This document shows positions 15,351 through 20,602 of a stretch of DNA of 20,602 nt, piece after piece. The DNA comes from a virus, in the IMG/VR virus record IMGVR_UViG_3300006637_000054, positions 1-20,602 of that record, one strand, 5' to 3'. A program made the translations under genes and the position numbers. Position 1 is the stretch's first letter; each line of letters starts with the position of its first letter. The notes under the pieces are model-generated. The model was not told where the DNA came from. It made no database searches and was given only the letters and a program-made list of their open reading frames with translations.

Positions 15351-15911
15351 CTATCTCCTTGCTTCAATGAAAACATCACTCCAGAGGGTGTCAACATTCG
15401 CACGCTCTGCCGAATCGATGGAGCGCGCTTCTGCAACAACGCTGAGAAACTTGGAAAGCATGTTGTTGCGCAGTTCCGGTCTGCCGGTCAAAGATTCTGC
15501 GATCTCTGATGCGAGCTTCAGCGCAATCGCTTGAATGATTACACTGTCAAATTCATTGGGATCAAGAACTTGTTTAACGTATTTGAGCAGGACTTTTTCT
15601 GCATCGGTGACGATGTTTCCGTTTTCGATGCGGAATGGTGTCTCCCATTCTTCAACGTCAAGAACGCGCAAACAGTCACTAGGCAACGAATAAGCATAAT
15701 CGAAGCCCCATACTGGCGCGGTGTCGTTACGTGCTAGCTGGGTGCGCTTGATGGCGCATGACCAAGGATGCGAGCGCAGGACTGAATCTCTGACATCATC
15801 GTACCGGAGATTGCAGACCCTGGCCCGCTCGTTGGCATCCGACAAGCTAGATATTTTCTGGTCGCCCAGATTGCTCAAAGCGATATTACAAATATCAACT
15901 ACGCTTGCCAT
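15351..15911 (-). CDS. Tail gatekeeper, tail tubular A-like (186 aa)
   Basis: The start 'MASVVDICNIALSNLGDQKI' followed by 'RYDDVRDSVLRSHPWSCAIK' is characteristic of the T7 gp11-type tail tubular protein A family (196 residues in T7). 'YSLPSDCLRVLDV' and the C-terminal helix with 'ALKLASEIAESLTG' also fit. The protein forms the ring between portal and nozzle that closes the DNA channel. It starts 8 bases after the stop of the decoration gene with no strong Shine-Dalgarno, so coupling to the upstream gene is likely. It abuts the nozzle gene directly, in the same order as T7 genes 11 and 12. Confidence 0.9.
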   Translation of the reverse strand: MASVVDICNIALSNLGDQKISSLSDANERARVCNLRYDDVRDSVLRSHPWSCAIKRTQLARNDTAPVWGFDYAYSLPSDCLRVLDVEEWETPFRIENGNIVTDAEKVLLKYVKQVLDPNEFDSVIIQAIALKLASEIAESLTGRPELRNNMLSKFLSVVAEARSIDSAERANVDTLWSDVFIEARR

Positions 15912-15919
15912 AGTGCTGC

Positions 15920-16357
15920 TTAGTCAACGGTGTAAAAGATCGTACACTTGACAACCTTGGTGTCTGCCAAAGCAGCAGATCCAAGTGTGACCTTTACATC
16001 TGACAAAGCAGTGGTTTTCGTTCCAGCAGTAACTACGCTGAAAAGATTAGGCACGCTAGCAGTCGCTGTAGCAGCAGCCCGCATGGTGGTAGCACCAACG
16101 GTGATTGCATAAGTACAACTACTGTTTGAATTATCGTGCTGCAAGATTCCATAAAGCAAAGTAGCGTTAGCAGGAACTTTACCCAGGAAGATTACATCAG
16201 AGTTTCCAGTATTACCGGAAGCTGTGAATGAATCGTAGCACACACGCACACGCCCACCCCACTCTGCGACATCGATGTTAGCAGCAAGAGCGCCGCTAGT
16301 GTCTCCAGCCGCAACGGGATCTTGAGCGGTGTAGTTTACACCGTATAAATTTGCCAT
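15920..16357 (-). CDS. Probable capsid decoration/cement protein (145 aa)
   Basis: A small Ala/Thr/Val-rich beta protein directly downstream of the capsid gene. It starts MANLYGVNYTAQ and contains 'EWGGRVRVCYDSFTASG', 'VIFLGKVPANATLLYGILQH' and ends 'VKCTIFYTVD'. The 'GRVRV.YD...........V...GK.P..A' pattern is seen in many environmental podoviruses just after this type of major capsid gene, where the protein is taken to be a head decoration or cement protein. A strong AAGGAG Shine-Dalgarno (bases 16362-16367), 4 bases before the ATG, fits high-level expression. The decoration role is inferred from position, size and composition; the protein could also be a different head-completion component. 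Confidence 0.75.
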   Translation of the reverse strand: MANLYGVNYTAQDPVAAGDTSGALAANIDVAEWGGRVRVCYDSFTASGNTGNSDVIFLGKVPANATLLYGILQHDNSNSSCTYAITVGATTMRAAATATASVPNLFSVVTAGTKTTALSDVKVTLGSAALADTKVVKCTIFYTVD

Positions 16358-16383
16358 AAGACTCCTTAGTGGCTAGTGGTTAA

Positions 16384-17325
16384 TTAAGAAGGATCGCAAG
16401 CAATTTCAACCACACGCTCTTCTTCCAATCGCACCGATCCGATGGTCATGTTCAGATAAACGTAGGTGCTGAATCGCTTGTCAGCCCGCTCTGTGATTCT
16501 CGCGCGCACATCTTCCCAAAGACAAAGGCCGATGCCGTCACGGTGGAATGCGATCACTTGATCATCGCTGTTTCCATCAGTAGTGATTCGCTCGCTTCTA
16601 ATAAACTGGAAACCCATGAAGGTGTCGAGTTCGCCGGATACCAGGGCGCGCACGCTGTTATAGTCAGCGCTAGCAGCACTGATGCCGCCTGAACCAGATG
16701 ATCCACCTAATGAAGTGTCACTGAGAAGCTTCGCCATTTGCTTGGCGTTTGCGACAATGAACAGATTAGGTCGTCCACCCATATCGTAATCGTCTGCTTC
16801 GCCGGCTCCTAAGATCCTGCGTGCTTCGATTAACTTACCGATGGTCAAACCTCTATCACCGGAACCTGAATCGTAGGTGTTAAAACTAACGGAAACTTTC
16901 TGCCCTGCGGGAAGAGTTTGTGAAGTTGCGCCACCTTTTCCAGTGAAAGCAGTTCCAAGCGCTTCAGAGATGATCAGATCATCCATTGCTCGTCCCATCG
17001 CATAGGCTGCGTTGACGGCATAAGGTGATGCTGGATCAATCAACATGCGAAGCTTGTCGCTGTTATCGACCATATCTCCCCAATCGTATGATTTCGGCAC
17101 AACGCGCCTGCGATCATGTGGGGTATCAATGAGCGGAGAATCCGCGTGGCGTGAAGTAACTTCTTGTGCGTTGGTGCTTCCAATACGCTCCATGAAGACT
17201 TCTTCACCGATTTTACCGGTTTCTAAGCGCACAGCATTTCGCAAACGCGAACCTTGCTGTTGCACTAGCAGCATCACGTTATCCGTGTACTGCTTAACAA
17301 ATGCAGTAGTAATCTGTGTAGACAT
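16384..17325 (-). CDS. Major capsid protein (313 aa)
   Basis: The gene lies directly after the scaffold and is preceded by its own promoter-leader region. The sequence starts 'MSTQITTAFVKQYTDNVMLL', with 'GSRLRNAVRLETGKIGEEVF' and 'RRVVPKSYDWGDMVDNSDKL' following. These match the ~310-330-residue phage capsid family found in BPP-1-like and many marine podoviruses, with an HK97-type fold expected. 'YAMGRAMDDLIISEALGTAF' and 'FHRDGIGLCLWEDVRARITE' are other typical segments. No N-terminal prohead protease cleavage site is evident and a separate scaffold is present, as in T7. A GGAG Shine-Dalgarno (17333-17336) sits 7 bases before the ATG, inside one arm of a predicted hairpin. T7's capsid gene frameshift has no visible counterpart here. 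Confidence 0.92.
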   Translation of the reverse strand: MSTQITTAFVKQYTDNVMLLVQQQGSRLRNAVRLETGKIGEEVFMERIGSTNAQEVTSRHADSPLIDTPHDRRRVVPKSYDWGDMVDNSDKLRMLIDPASPYAVNAAYAMGRAMDDLIISEALGTAFTGKGGATSQTLPAGQKVSVSFNTYDSGSGDRGLTIGKLIEARRILGAGEADDYDMGGRPNLFIVANAKQMAKLLSDTSLGGSSGSGGISAASADYNSVRALVSGELDTFMGFQFIRSERITTDGNSDDQVIAFHRDGIGLCLWEDVRARITERADKRFSTYVYLNMTIGSVRLEEERVVEIACDPS

Positions 17326-17469
17326 GGAATAACTCCAAAAACAAAGGTTTTGATCCCTTGCGTAACAATTGGAGTTATCCCGAACAGTGGGGTTCCGGCC
17401 TGCTAGCTACTTGGGCGCTCGCGCGTTGTCCTCAAGCTATGCTAGGCAAGCAAGGTGGATGAATTTCGT
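17326..17469 (-). promoter_or_regulatory. Structured 5' leader of the capsid gene with hidden Shine-Dalgarno
   Basis: This gap has no ATG-started reading frame in the transcript sense. In the RNA sense, a 10-base arm (complement of 17369-17378, AUAACUCCAA downstream of nothing coding) pairs perfectly with UUGGAGUUAU (complement of 17329-17338), which contains the capsid gene's GGAG. Inside it, CAAGGG (17355-17360) pairs with CCUUUG (17342-17347) around a 7-base loop, followed by a U-rich run. Upstream, bases 17398-17415 and 17430-17447 form an imperfect hairpin with a GC-rich loop. The outer stem would block ribosome binding unless opened by a protein, another RNA, or ribosomes. Pairings are read directly; the control function is inferred. 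Confidence 0.6.
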
Positions 17470-17475
17470 AGGTTA

Positions 17476-17504
17476 ATTATATCATTTAACCCATGTATTG
17501 ATAA
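17476..17504 (-). promoter_or_regulatory. Sigma70-like extended -10 promoter for the capsid gene
   Basis: In the minus-strand sense there is a perfect TATAAT at 17476-17481, preceded by TGA (bases 17482-17484) to make an extended -10 (TGnTATAAT). A TTATCA hexamer (4 of 6 to TTGACA) lies at 17499-17504, giving a spacing of exactly 17 bases. The -35 is inside the last codons of the scaffold gene. Transcription would start near base 17469, giving a leader of about 140 nt before the capsid ATG. This is the only place in the window with an intergenic gap of more than 100 bases. AT-rich stop-codon regions can give such matches by chance, but the full set of elements and the location in front of the most highly needed gene support it. 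Confidence 0.6.
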
Positions 17505-18307
17505 AGATCCTGCATGCGTTTTACAGCTTCACTGTGCTTCGGATGATACGCATCACGATAGGCTTCCATGAAATCTGCATCTGCGCGCAAGTCTTCCATT
17601 GTTGAGCTAGCCGTGGCTGGCGACATGCCGCCTAGCTGCTCGCCTGTGCCAAGCATGACAGAACCATCTTCAGAAAGCGCTTGGCCGATCTTGCTGAAGG
17701 TTTTGATCAGACCAGGATGGTTGCCCAAGCCGGACTGTTCCAGAAACTGTACTGTGTCTGCATCGCCGTAGCGCAAGAATGCGCGCCGTGCTAGCTCCAC
17801 GTTTTTGTTGTAGTCACCGCCAAATTCCTGCTGAAGCTGCTGCTGATACTCGACTTGTTGCTTGTCGAAATTATCACGCGCGCTCTGATTATCTTGCTGT
17901 GCAACATCAACCAGATAGCTCCGCAGTTGGTTTGCTTGATCTTGGTTTAATCCAATATCATGCGCGGTTTTCTTAAAATGATCCGGTGTCTCACCATCAA
18001 AGTTGTATCCGTCTGGAGATTCAGGCCGGCCCAGCCGGTTATAGATTTCTCCTTTGTCGGATTCGCCGTTGATTCGGACAAGCTCTTCTCCTGGTGCGCC
18101 CAGCTTGCGAACCGCGTGTACGTAGCTTTTTGCCAGCTTTTCGATGCTGTCAAAGTTCCGTAGACTAGGTTCGTTTGCCAACTCGCCAGGAAGCGTGGTC
18201 GGATCAAAGTTTCCAGTAGGTTCGGGTTGCCCTCCACCACCTAAGATGGTGCTAGGTTCCGGTGCTACTTCAGTATTCGTCGTCGAGGTTTGTTCTACTT
18301 CGCTCAT
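17486..18307 (-). CDS. Capsid scaffolding/assembly protein (273 aa)
   Basis: An acidic, Gln-rich protein between the portal and capsid genes, matching T7 gene 9 (307 residues) in position and character. Residues 1-45 are disordered (Thr, Pro, Glu, Gly). Residues 47-105 include 'NFDSIEKLAKSYVHAVRKLG' and 'YNRLGRPESPDGYNFDGETP', a signature of phage scaffolds of this class. Residues 110-190 form a helical region rich in Asn/Gln ('NQDQANQLRSYLVDVAQQDN'), and the C-terminus 'FMEAYRDAYHPKHSEAVKRM' is a short helical segment, the part that usually contacts the capsid protein. It would direct prohead assembly and leave before maturation. A GGAG lies 10 bases before the start; the first 38 bases overlap the end of the Bbp19-like gene. 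Confidence 0.87.
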   Translation of the reverse strand: MSEVEQTSTTNTEVAPEPSTILGGGGQPEPTGNFDPTTLPGELANEPSLRNFDSIEKLAKSYVHAVRKLGAPGEELVRINGESDKGEIYNRLGRPESPDGYNFDGETPDHFKKTAHDIGLNQDQANQLRSYLVDVAQQDNQSARDNFDKQQVEYQQQLQQEFGGDYNKNVELARRAFLRYGDADTVQFLEQSGLGNHPGLIKTFSKIGQALSEDGSVMLGTGEQLGGMSPATASSTMEDLRADADFMEAYRDAYHPKHSEAVKRMQDLYQYMG

Positions 18308-18545
18308 AGGATTCTCGCTCCATGCGTTCCAGGTCAGCGATGCTGATGTTTAAGTATGACAGCAGATCCGCTACTACAGAGCGCCTGCCATCGTTGAAAT
18401 GCGTATGGTACGGATCGCCCGCAACCATACAAGGACTGAAGATGAAGTTGCGCGAGCATAAGTCTGCTAGCACGCTTTTGCCATCTTCCGTGTCAAAGAC
18501 ACGTTCATAGAGCGCTTTACGCTCCTTCTCCCGCTGCTTTAGCAT
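18270..18545 (-). CDS. Bbp19-like small protein (91 aa)
   Basis: The pattern 'YERVFDTEDGKSVLADLCSR' followed by 'DPYHTHFNDGRRSVVADLLS' is the signature of the Bbp19-like phage family, named from Bordetella phage BPP-1, where it also lies near the portal. Its function is not known; the location between portal and scaffold suggests a head-assembly role. The gene overlaps the portal end by 29 bases and the scaffold start by 38 bases, each in different frames. The only ATG consistent with the family's N-terminus is at 18545; it has no clear Shine-Dalgarno and may be translated by reinitiation or coupling from the portal. Confidence 0.8.
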   Translation of the reverse strand: MLKQREKERKALYERVFDTEDGKSVLADLCSRNFIFSPCMVAGDPYHTHFNDGRRSVVADLLSYLNISIADLERMERESYERSRTNLDDEY

Positions 18546-20205
18546 TTGCTAATGATGCTTGTGAGCGATTGCGGTCTGCCATCGATATAAGGTTGTTGGC
18601 TTGCGCTACCGCCATTTGTTCTTGAAGCTGCTGCTGTCGCGCCATTTGTTCCGCTTCTGCTTCGATTTCTTCCTGAATCTCTTCGTCAGTTTTAAAAACA
18701 GAAGGTGGCACGCGCAGTATTTCAGCCGCCAGTGATGCAACTCTTCCAGTATCGAGCCTGCGCAGGATGTTTGGATCGATCTGCGCCATCGGAATGAGAA
18801 ACTGGATCAGCGCGCTCACACTGGTAAGCTCGCCAGTTCGCATCGAAATCCCAACCGGATTAGTGTACTCAATGTTGAAGTTTGCTTCCACAAGGGCCTC
18901 TGGGGGGTCTGGAAGCATCCGGTTCTTAATCATGATGTTCATCGTGCGCTCAACCAGTGGTCCCAGAAACTCAACTTCCTGGCGTGCGACAATCGGTCCC
19001 AGGATGCTAAGACGGTCCCGCTGGCGCTGGTTGACTTCGGTGGCACTGAAACGCAGCACATCACCATCGGGCGCAACCGGCCCAGGAAGCTCCAGCATAT
19101 CGAGATAGAATGCACGGTTAATCGAATCTTTCACCATGCCCATTTTGGCTTCATTCAGATCCGGCCTGCCTGCGGTTTGTAAAGGAATGATCCTGTCATT
19201 CGGAGACAAGCCTGCACGGAAAAAGTTCAACCCGCCTGGGGTGGTTCGTATCGGTGAAAGGAATCCATCGTCAGGAACCATCAGCGGGGGATCAACCAGT
19301 TTGGCAAGTGCTTTCAATCCTAGCTCTTCCATCTTGTTAAGCATCTTGGTATCCGCAAGTGCTTCGATCCCAGGCCCGCGCCCATAGATTTCTTGGCTGT
19401 TTCGTTCCCAGCGGCTGCACACGTATGGAAAGGTTTCAAAGCCGGAAATGTTGACGATGTGGCTTTCCTTGAGCGGGCAGATGTAGACTGACATGAACGG
19501 CATGTTCATCGCAGATTGATCACCGAATGCGCGCTCCTTTCGAGGTTTAACGACATGCAGGCACTCAAATTCTTCATACTGCTTACCGTCTGTAAATGCT
19601 TTGACTACCGATTCAGAAAGATTGTCGATGCCAAACTCTTCAACAAGCTGCTTCGCCGTCATCTTGATCTTGCGGAACACGGTGTCCACGCGCCCCAGGT
19701 AATTGACTTGGAGATAGCATTCTGCGAGCGAGAAGGTGCGGAACATCGGACCCTGCCCAGGCATGTCTAGCACCATCATCACACCAGTTCCGAATGCTCC
19801 CAGGTCACTGTAATATTCGTGTGCGGCGGGATGAAAATTGGATTCCGGTGAATTGAATAACATGGCTGCGCGCCGCTGTGCTTCTTCAAGCCATAGCTGC
19901 ACTTGCCGATCCTGCATCAGATCACGCTCCACCGTCAACTGGAACCAGGGAATGCTAGCATTGGTCAGAGTGTTATGGATGCCGCTGGAGAACCTTGTCA
20001 GCGCACGCACCGCAGTTCCTTCATAGATTTTGTTGCGGCGTTTCTCTCCTGGTGAGTATTCGGAGATAAAGTCAGCACGCCTGGGAAGCATGTACTCGCT
20101 AATCTCCTGCCAGTAGTTTTCCCAATTACGCCGGTCGGTTTCTAACTGCTGAAACTCCGTGACCAGTTCCTTGGTGAAGTCTCGCACTTGCGGGTCATTA
20201 ACCAC
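18517..20205 (-). CDS. Portal / head-to-tail connector protein (562 aa)
   Basis: Residues 19-75 ('LETDRRNWENYWQEISEYML', 'PRRADF', 'IYEGTAVRALTRFSSGIHNT', 'LTNASIPWFQL') are characteristic of the T7-type head-to-tail connecting protein (Pfam PF12236 type; T7 gp8 has 536 residues). 'RKIKMTAKQLVEEFG', 'YGRGPGIEALADTKMLNKME' and 'LRFSATEVNQRQRDRLSILG' match further along. The C-terminal about 60 residues are a Gln/Glu/Ala-rich helix ('EAEQMARQQQLQEQMAVAQA'), expected to line the crown. Twelve copies should form the ring through which DNA enters and leaves. The start is GTG at 20203-20205 with a strong GGAGG six bases upstream (20211-20215), inside the previous gene; the ATG nearby is out of frame. 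It overlaps the upstream gene by 8 bases. Confidence 0.95.
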   Translation of the reverse strand: MVNDPQVRDFTKELVTEFQQLETDRRNWENYWQEISEYMLPRRADFISEYSPGEKRRNKIYEGTAVRALTRFSSGIHNTLTNASIPWFQLTVERDLMQDRQVQLWLEEAQRRAAMLFNSPESNFHPAAHEYYSDLGAFGTGVMMVLDMPGQGPMFRTFSLAECYLQVNYLGRVDTVFRKIKMTAKQLVEEFGIDNLSESVVKAFTDGKQYEEFECLHVVKPRKERAFGDQSAMNMPFMSVYICPLKESHIVNISGFETFPYVCSRWERNSQEIYGRGPGIEALADTKMLNKMEELGLKALAKLVDPPLMVPDDGFLSPIRTTPGGLNFFRAGLSPNDRIIPLQTAGRPDLNEAKMGMVKDSINRAFYLDMLELPGPVAPDGDVLRFSATEVNQRQRDRLSILGPIVARQEVEFLGPLVERTMNIMIKNRMLPDPPEALVEANFNIEYTNPVGISMRTGELTSVSALIQFLIPMAQIDPNILRRLDTGRVASLAAEILRVPPSVFKTDEEIQEEIEAEAEQMARQQQLQEQMAVAQANNLISMADRNRSQASLANAKAAGEGA

Positions 20206-20590
20206 TATATCCTCCGATGCTTCGGCCGCTTCCGCTTCCGTATCCTGCGCCGCCGGTTAGGTTTGTTTCTGCGCGGCCGTATCTTCCTGCAAGCATGCGC
20301 CGGATCGCATCTAATCGCGCGCGCTCTTCTTCAGGACTGTTCTGATTTTGTTCCATTGAGCTATCGGCTGTGTCGGTGCTACCGCTGCCGCTGCCGCTGC
20401 TAGAAGAAGTGTCAATGTCATCATCACCACCACCTATGCCAAAGCGCTTCATCCAATTACCGCCGCCCCATGCTTTGTCAAACTCGCCCCCACCTATGCG
20501 ATCACGATAAAACGCACCTCCTTCATAATTAGTTTTAAAATCTTCATACATTTCAGGAATCATCAGCATCTTGCCTGGAGTCGTATTCAT
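20198..20590 (-). CDS. Gly/Ser-rich small protein upstream of portal (>=130 aa), unknown
   Basis: From the ATG at 20590 the protein has 130 residues, but the frame remains open through the last 12 bases of the window, so the true start could be further out. The N-terminal part contains 'IPEMYEDFKTNYEGGAFYRD', followed by Gly-rich 'GGGEFDKAWGGGNWMKRF', an acidic-Ser stretch (about residues 55-78), a charged helix with 'SPEEERARLDAIRRMLAGRY', and a Gly/Ser tail ending GGYSG. It looks mostly disordered, with one helix. The end overlaps the portal start by 8 bases and the portal Shine-Dalgarno lies in its last codons, so the two genes are coupled. I recognise no family; a role as a head-completion or packaging accessory is possible by position only. 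Confidence 0.6.
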   Translation of the reverse strand: MNTTPGKMLMIPEMYEDFKTNYEGGAFYRDRIGGGEFDKAWGGGNWMKRFGIGGGDDDIDTSSSSGSGSGSTDTADSSMEQNQNSPEEERARLDAIRRMLAGRYGRAETNLTGGAGYGSGSGRSIGGYSG

Positions 20591-20602
20591 CCATCGCCCG
20601 CC

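Noticed and set aside
16358-16383. Programmed frameshift at the end of the capsid gene, as for T7 gp10B
   Set aside because: No slippery heptamer is seen near the stop, and the next gene has its own strong Shine-Dalgarno and ATG.
17380-17460. Cloverleaf-like folding and a GTTCGGG string in the capsid leader suggesting a tRNA
   Set aside because: No acceptor stem, anticodon arm of correct size or standard T-loop can be set out; the pairings fit simple hairpins better.

Overview
The window is a continuous stretch of a tailed-phage (podovirus-type) genome carrying the virion-structure module. Every gene I can support lies on the minus strand, so transcription runs from base 20602 towards base 1. 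I see no bacterial housekeeping gene, tRNA, rRNA, transposase or CRISPR. The gene order is that of the T7 class III block: portal, scaffold, major capsid, small head protein, tail gatekeeper, tail nozzle, three to four internal (ejection) virion proteins, tail fibre. The sequences are far from T7 itself. The portal type, the Bbp19-like small protein and the capsid type resemble marine and other environmental podoviruses (BPP-1-like or HMO-2011-like groups). This placement, and a proteobacterial host, are inferences from family resemblance. No RNA polymerase, terminase, replication or lysis gene is visible.

Layout in transcription order. (1) Bases 20590-17486: a Gly/Ser-rich small protein that may start outside the window, the portal (GTG start), a Bbp19-like small protein overlapping both neighbours, and the scaffold. 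(2) Bases 17485-17326: the only real intergenic gap. It holds a good sigma70-like extended -10 promoter and a roughly 140-nt leader whose last hairpin would hide the Shine-Dalgarno sequence of the capsid gene. (3) Bases 17325-11515: major capsid, probable capsid decoration protein, tail tube A-like gatekeeper, a very large nozzle protein carrying four copies of an inserted beta-rich module, and a T7 gp14-like core protein. (4) Bases 11515-3541: three large ejection or core proteins of 1328, 469 and 860 residues. The last two together are about as long as T7 gp16 and may be a split version of it. (5) Bases 3544-1: a more AT-rich host-recognition cassette. It starts with a T7-type fibre N-terminal domain followed by ten Ala/Ser heptads, then come small beta-rich structural proteins, fibre-tip-like proteins and a tail-assembly-chaperone-like protein. 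The last fibre-like gene runs off the left edge.

Nearly all genes touch or overlap by 1-8 bases (TAATG and ATGA junctions), so the block is probably translated by coupling from long late transcripts. The exception is the capsid gene, which seems to have its own promoter and a structured 5' leader. That leader, the module insertions in the nozzle and the multi-gene fibre cassette are the parts most worth a second look.
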